A DNA stretch of 64,000 nucleotides from Prauserella rugosa (lineage in GTDB: Bacteria > Actinomycetota > Actinomycetes > Mycobacteriales > Pseudonocardiaceae), in NCBI RefSeq assembly GCF_000719975.1, contig NZ_JOIJ01000009.1:134225-198224 (forward strand), read 5' to 3'. The stretch's first letter is position 1. Each line of letters opens with the position of its first letter. Shown here piece after piece: positions 63,350 to 64,000 of the stretch. The notes beneath the pieces are model-generated. The model did no database searches. It had not been told where the DNA came from and saw only the letters and a program-made list of their open reading frames with translations. The position numbers were made by a program, and so were the translations under genes.

Positions 63350-63603
63350 GGCACGATCAACCCTTCTCGGCGCAACGCCTCAATGAGCGCGGTGACATCC
63401 GCCTCGGCCTGCTCCACGGTGACCTCGTATTCGCGGGCCAGCTCCGCGGCGATCTGGTGCGGCGTGTGGTGCGCCAGCAGCCCGCTGGCCACCAGGGCGC
63501 CAGTGGGGTTCAGCTGGAAGTACTCGCCGTGCTGCTCATCGAGCAGCACCTGGCCGTAATCGGTGTCCGTGATGGACACACCAGGACGTAGTCGCAGTGC
63601 CAT
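63346..63603 (-). CDS. Lasso peptide B1 (PqqD-like RiPP recognition element)
   Basis: The 85-residue protein reads LRPGVSITDTDYGQVLLDEQHGEYFQLN-like at its start, then HTPHQIAAELAREYEVTVEQAEADV. This is the PqqD/RRE fold that binds the leader of the precursor peptide and delivers it to B2. Separate B1 and B2 genes are the actinobacterial arrangement. It starts 13 bases after the cyclase stop. Confidence 0.92.
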   Translation of the reverse strand: MALRLRPGVSITDTDYGQVLLDEQHGEYFQLNPTGALVASGLLAHHTPHQIAAELAREYEVTVEQAEADVTALIEALRREGLIVP

Positions 63604-63616
63604 GCCTGACTCCTGT

Positions 63617-64000
63617 TCATGTGGCTTTCGGCGTTGATGGGGGAATCACTCCCTGATGCGCGCGGAGCCACAGCTCGCAGCCCACCGTGCTCAGCAGCCG
63701 CCCGTCGGCCAGCTCCGGGGTGTCGGGCCGGGCGCACACGTGAGTGAGGCGCGTCTGGTCCACGAGTCCGTGCTCGGCAAGGAGGGACTCGCGCCACAGT
63801 TCGGCCAGCTGCGGCGCGTGCTGGCGCAGCCCCAGCGCAGCATCGAGAGTGCCAGTTCCTTTGGTCGTACGGTCCAGCAGCGCGTCCGGGACGATGCCGC
63901 GAGCTGAGTCCCGCATAGTGGTGTGGCGCGGTCGCCGGGATCGTCTACGAGGTGTTGTGGACGTGGGCGCGGCCACCGCGTGATCCTTCGAGTCAACCTT
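63617..64000 (-). CDS. Lasso cyclase (asparagine synthetase-like), 3' part, possibly frame-disrupted
   Basis: The last 100 residues (RDSARGIVPDALL, RTTKGTGTLDAAL, LSTVGCELWLRAHQG) match the C-terminus of the asparagine synthetase B-like enzyme that forms the macrolactam ring. The 5' part lies beyond the window. At about 63917-63954 this frame turns Arg/Thr/Pro-rich with A/T-ending codons. The adjacent frame meanwhile reads LVDDPGDRATP (63919-63951), resembling the family's APYLDD region. That suggests indels, so the gene may be decayed. Confidence 0.78.
   Translation of the reverse strand, partial: KVDSKDHAVAAPTSTTPRRRSRRPRHTTMRDSARGIVPDALLDRTTKGTGTLDAALGLRQHAPQLAELWRESLLAEHGLVDQTRLTHVCARPDTPELADGRLLSTVGCELWLRAHQGVIPPSTPKAT

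Noticed and set aside
1..64000. tRNA or rRNA genes
   Set aside because: No cloverleaf or conserved rRNA segment was noticed by eye; a tRNA scan would be needed to exclude one completely.

Overview
The window looks like chromosomal DNA from a high-GC actinomycete, most likely of the Pseudonocardiaceae. Grounds: nearly all codons end in G or C, GTG starts are common, and it carries a complete Pup-proteasome locus (dop, pup, prcB, prcA, pafA, pafB, pafC) followed by tatA, tatC and helY, the gene order known from mycobacteria and relatives. The family assignment is inference. No rRNA, tRNA or CRISPR array was seen. No gene-free stretch exceeds 300 bases; the longest is the 293-base gap 41365-41657, which holds a pair of operators.

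Region 1 (1-7000): end of a NUDIX gene, then dop, pup, prcB and prcA, a convergent PAP2 phosphatase/diacylglycerol kinase fusion, and pafA. Pup ends in GGE. Strong hairpins lie between pup and prcB, after prcA and after pafA. Region 2 (7000-16700) separates pafA from pafBC. It contains an ArsR/P-type ATPase metal-efflux pair, an ABC-2 exporter with a TetR regulator, and an iron-siderophore ABC importer behind an IdeR/DtxR-like box. Region 3 (16790-24600): pafB-pafC, a small membrane protein, tatA-tatC, a diacylglycerol kinase-like gene, a YjbR-type gene and helY.

Region 4 (24700-38100): two DUF4333 envelope proteins flanking an Eis-like acetyltransferase, a 5'-3' exonuclease, a LemA/M48 protease pair, an M24 peptidase with an Lrp-type regulator, a secreted SGNH hydrolase, and an FtsX-type ABC operon with two ATPases. 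Region 5 (38200-46200): an aldo/keto reductase/TetR pair with palindromic operators, then a sugar locus (MFS transporter, LacI, kinase-HAD fusion, FGGY kinase, class I aldolase) tied together by four near-identical LacI-type operators in two pairs with the same 24-base spacing. Region 6 (46200-54500): a lysine 2,3-aminomutase-family enzyme, an amidohydrolase, lnt and ppm (split here, fused in M. tuberculosis), a threonine dehydratase-like enzyme, and a LysE/LysG-type export pair.

Region 7 (54500-64000) is accessory. A tyrosine recombinase gene precedes what looks like the left end of a Tn3-family transposon. Its transposase is cut by one in-frame amber codon, and it carries a tyrosine-recombinase resolution module (tnpI-like gene plus a four-motif site). 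Directly beyond this, and before any visible right end, is a minus-strand lasso-peptide operon: cyclase (3' part), PqqD-like B1, B2 peptidase, ABC exporter and an O-methyltransferase, all but one junction overlapping. The lasso cluster may therefore be transposon cargo. The precursor gene and the right end of the element would lie beyond base 64000. The visible cyclase segment shows signs of frame disruption.
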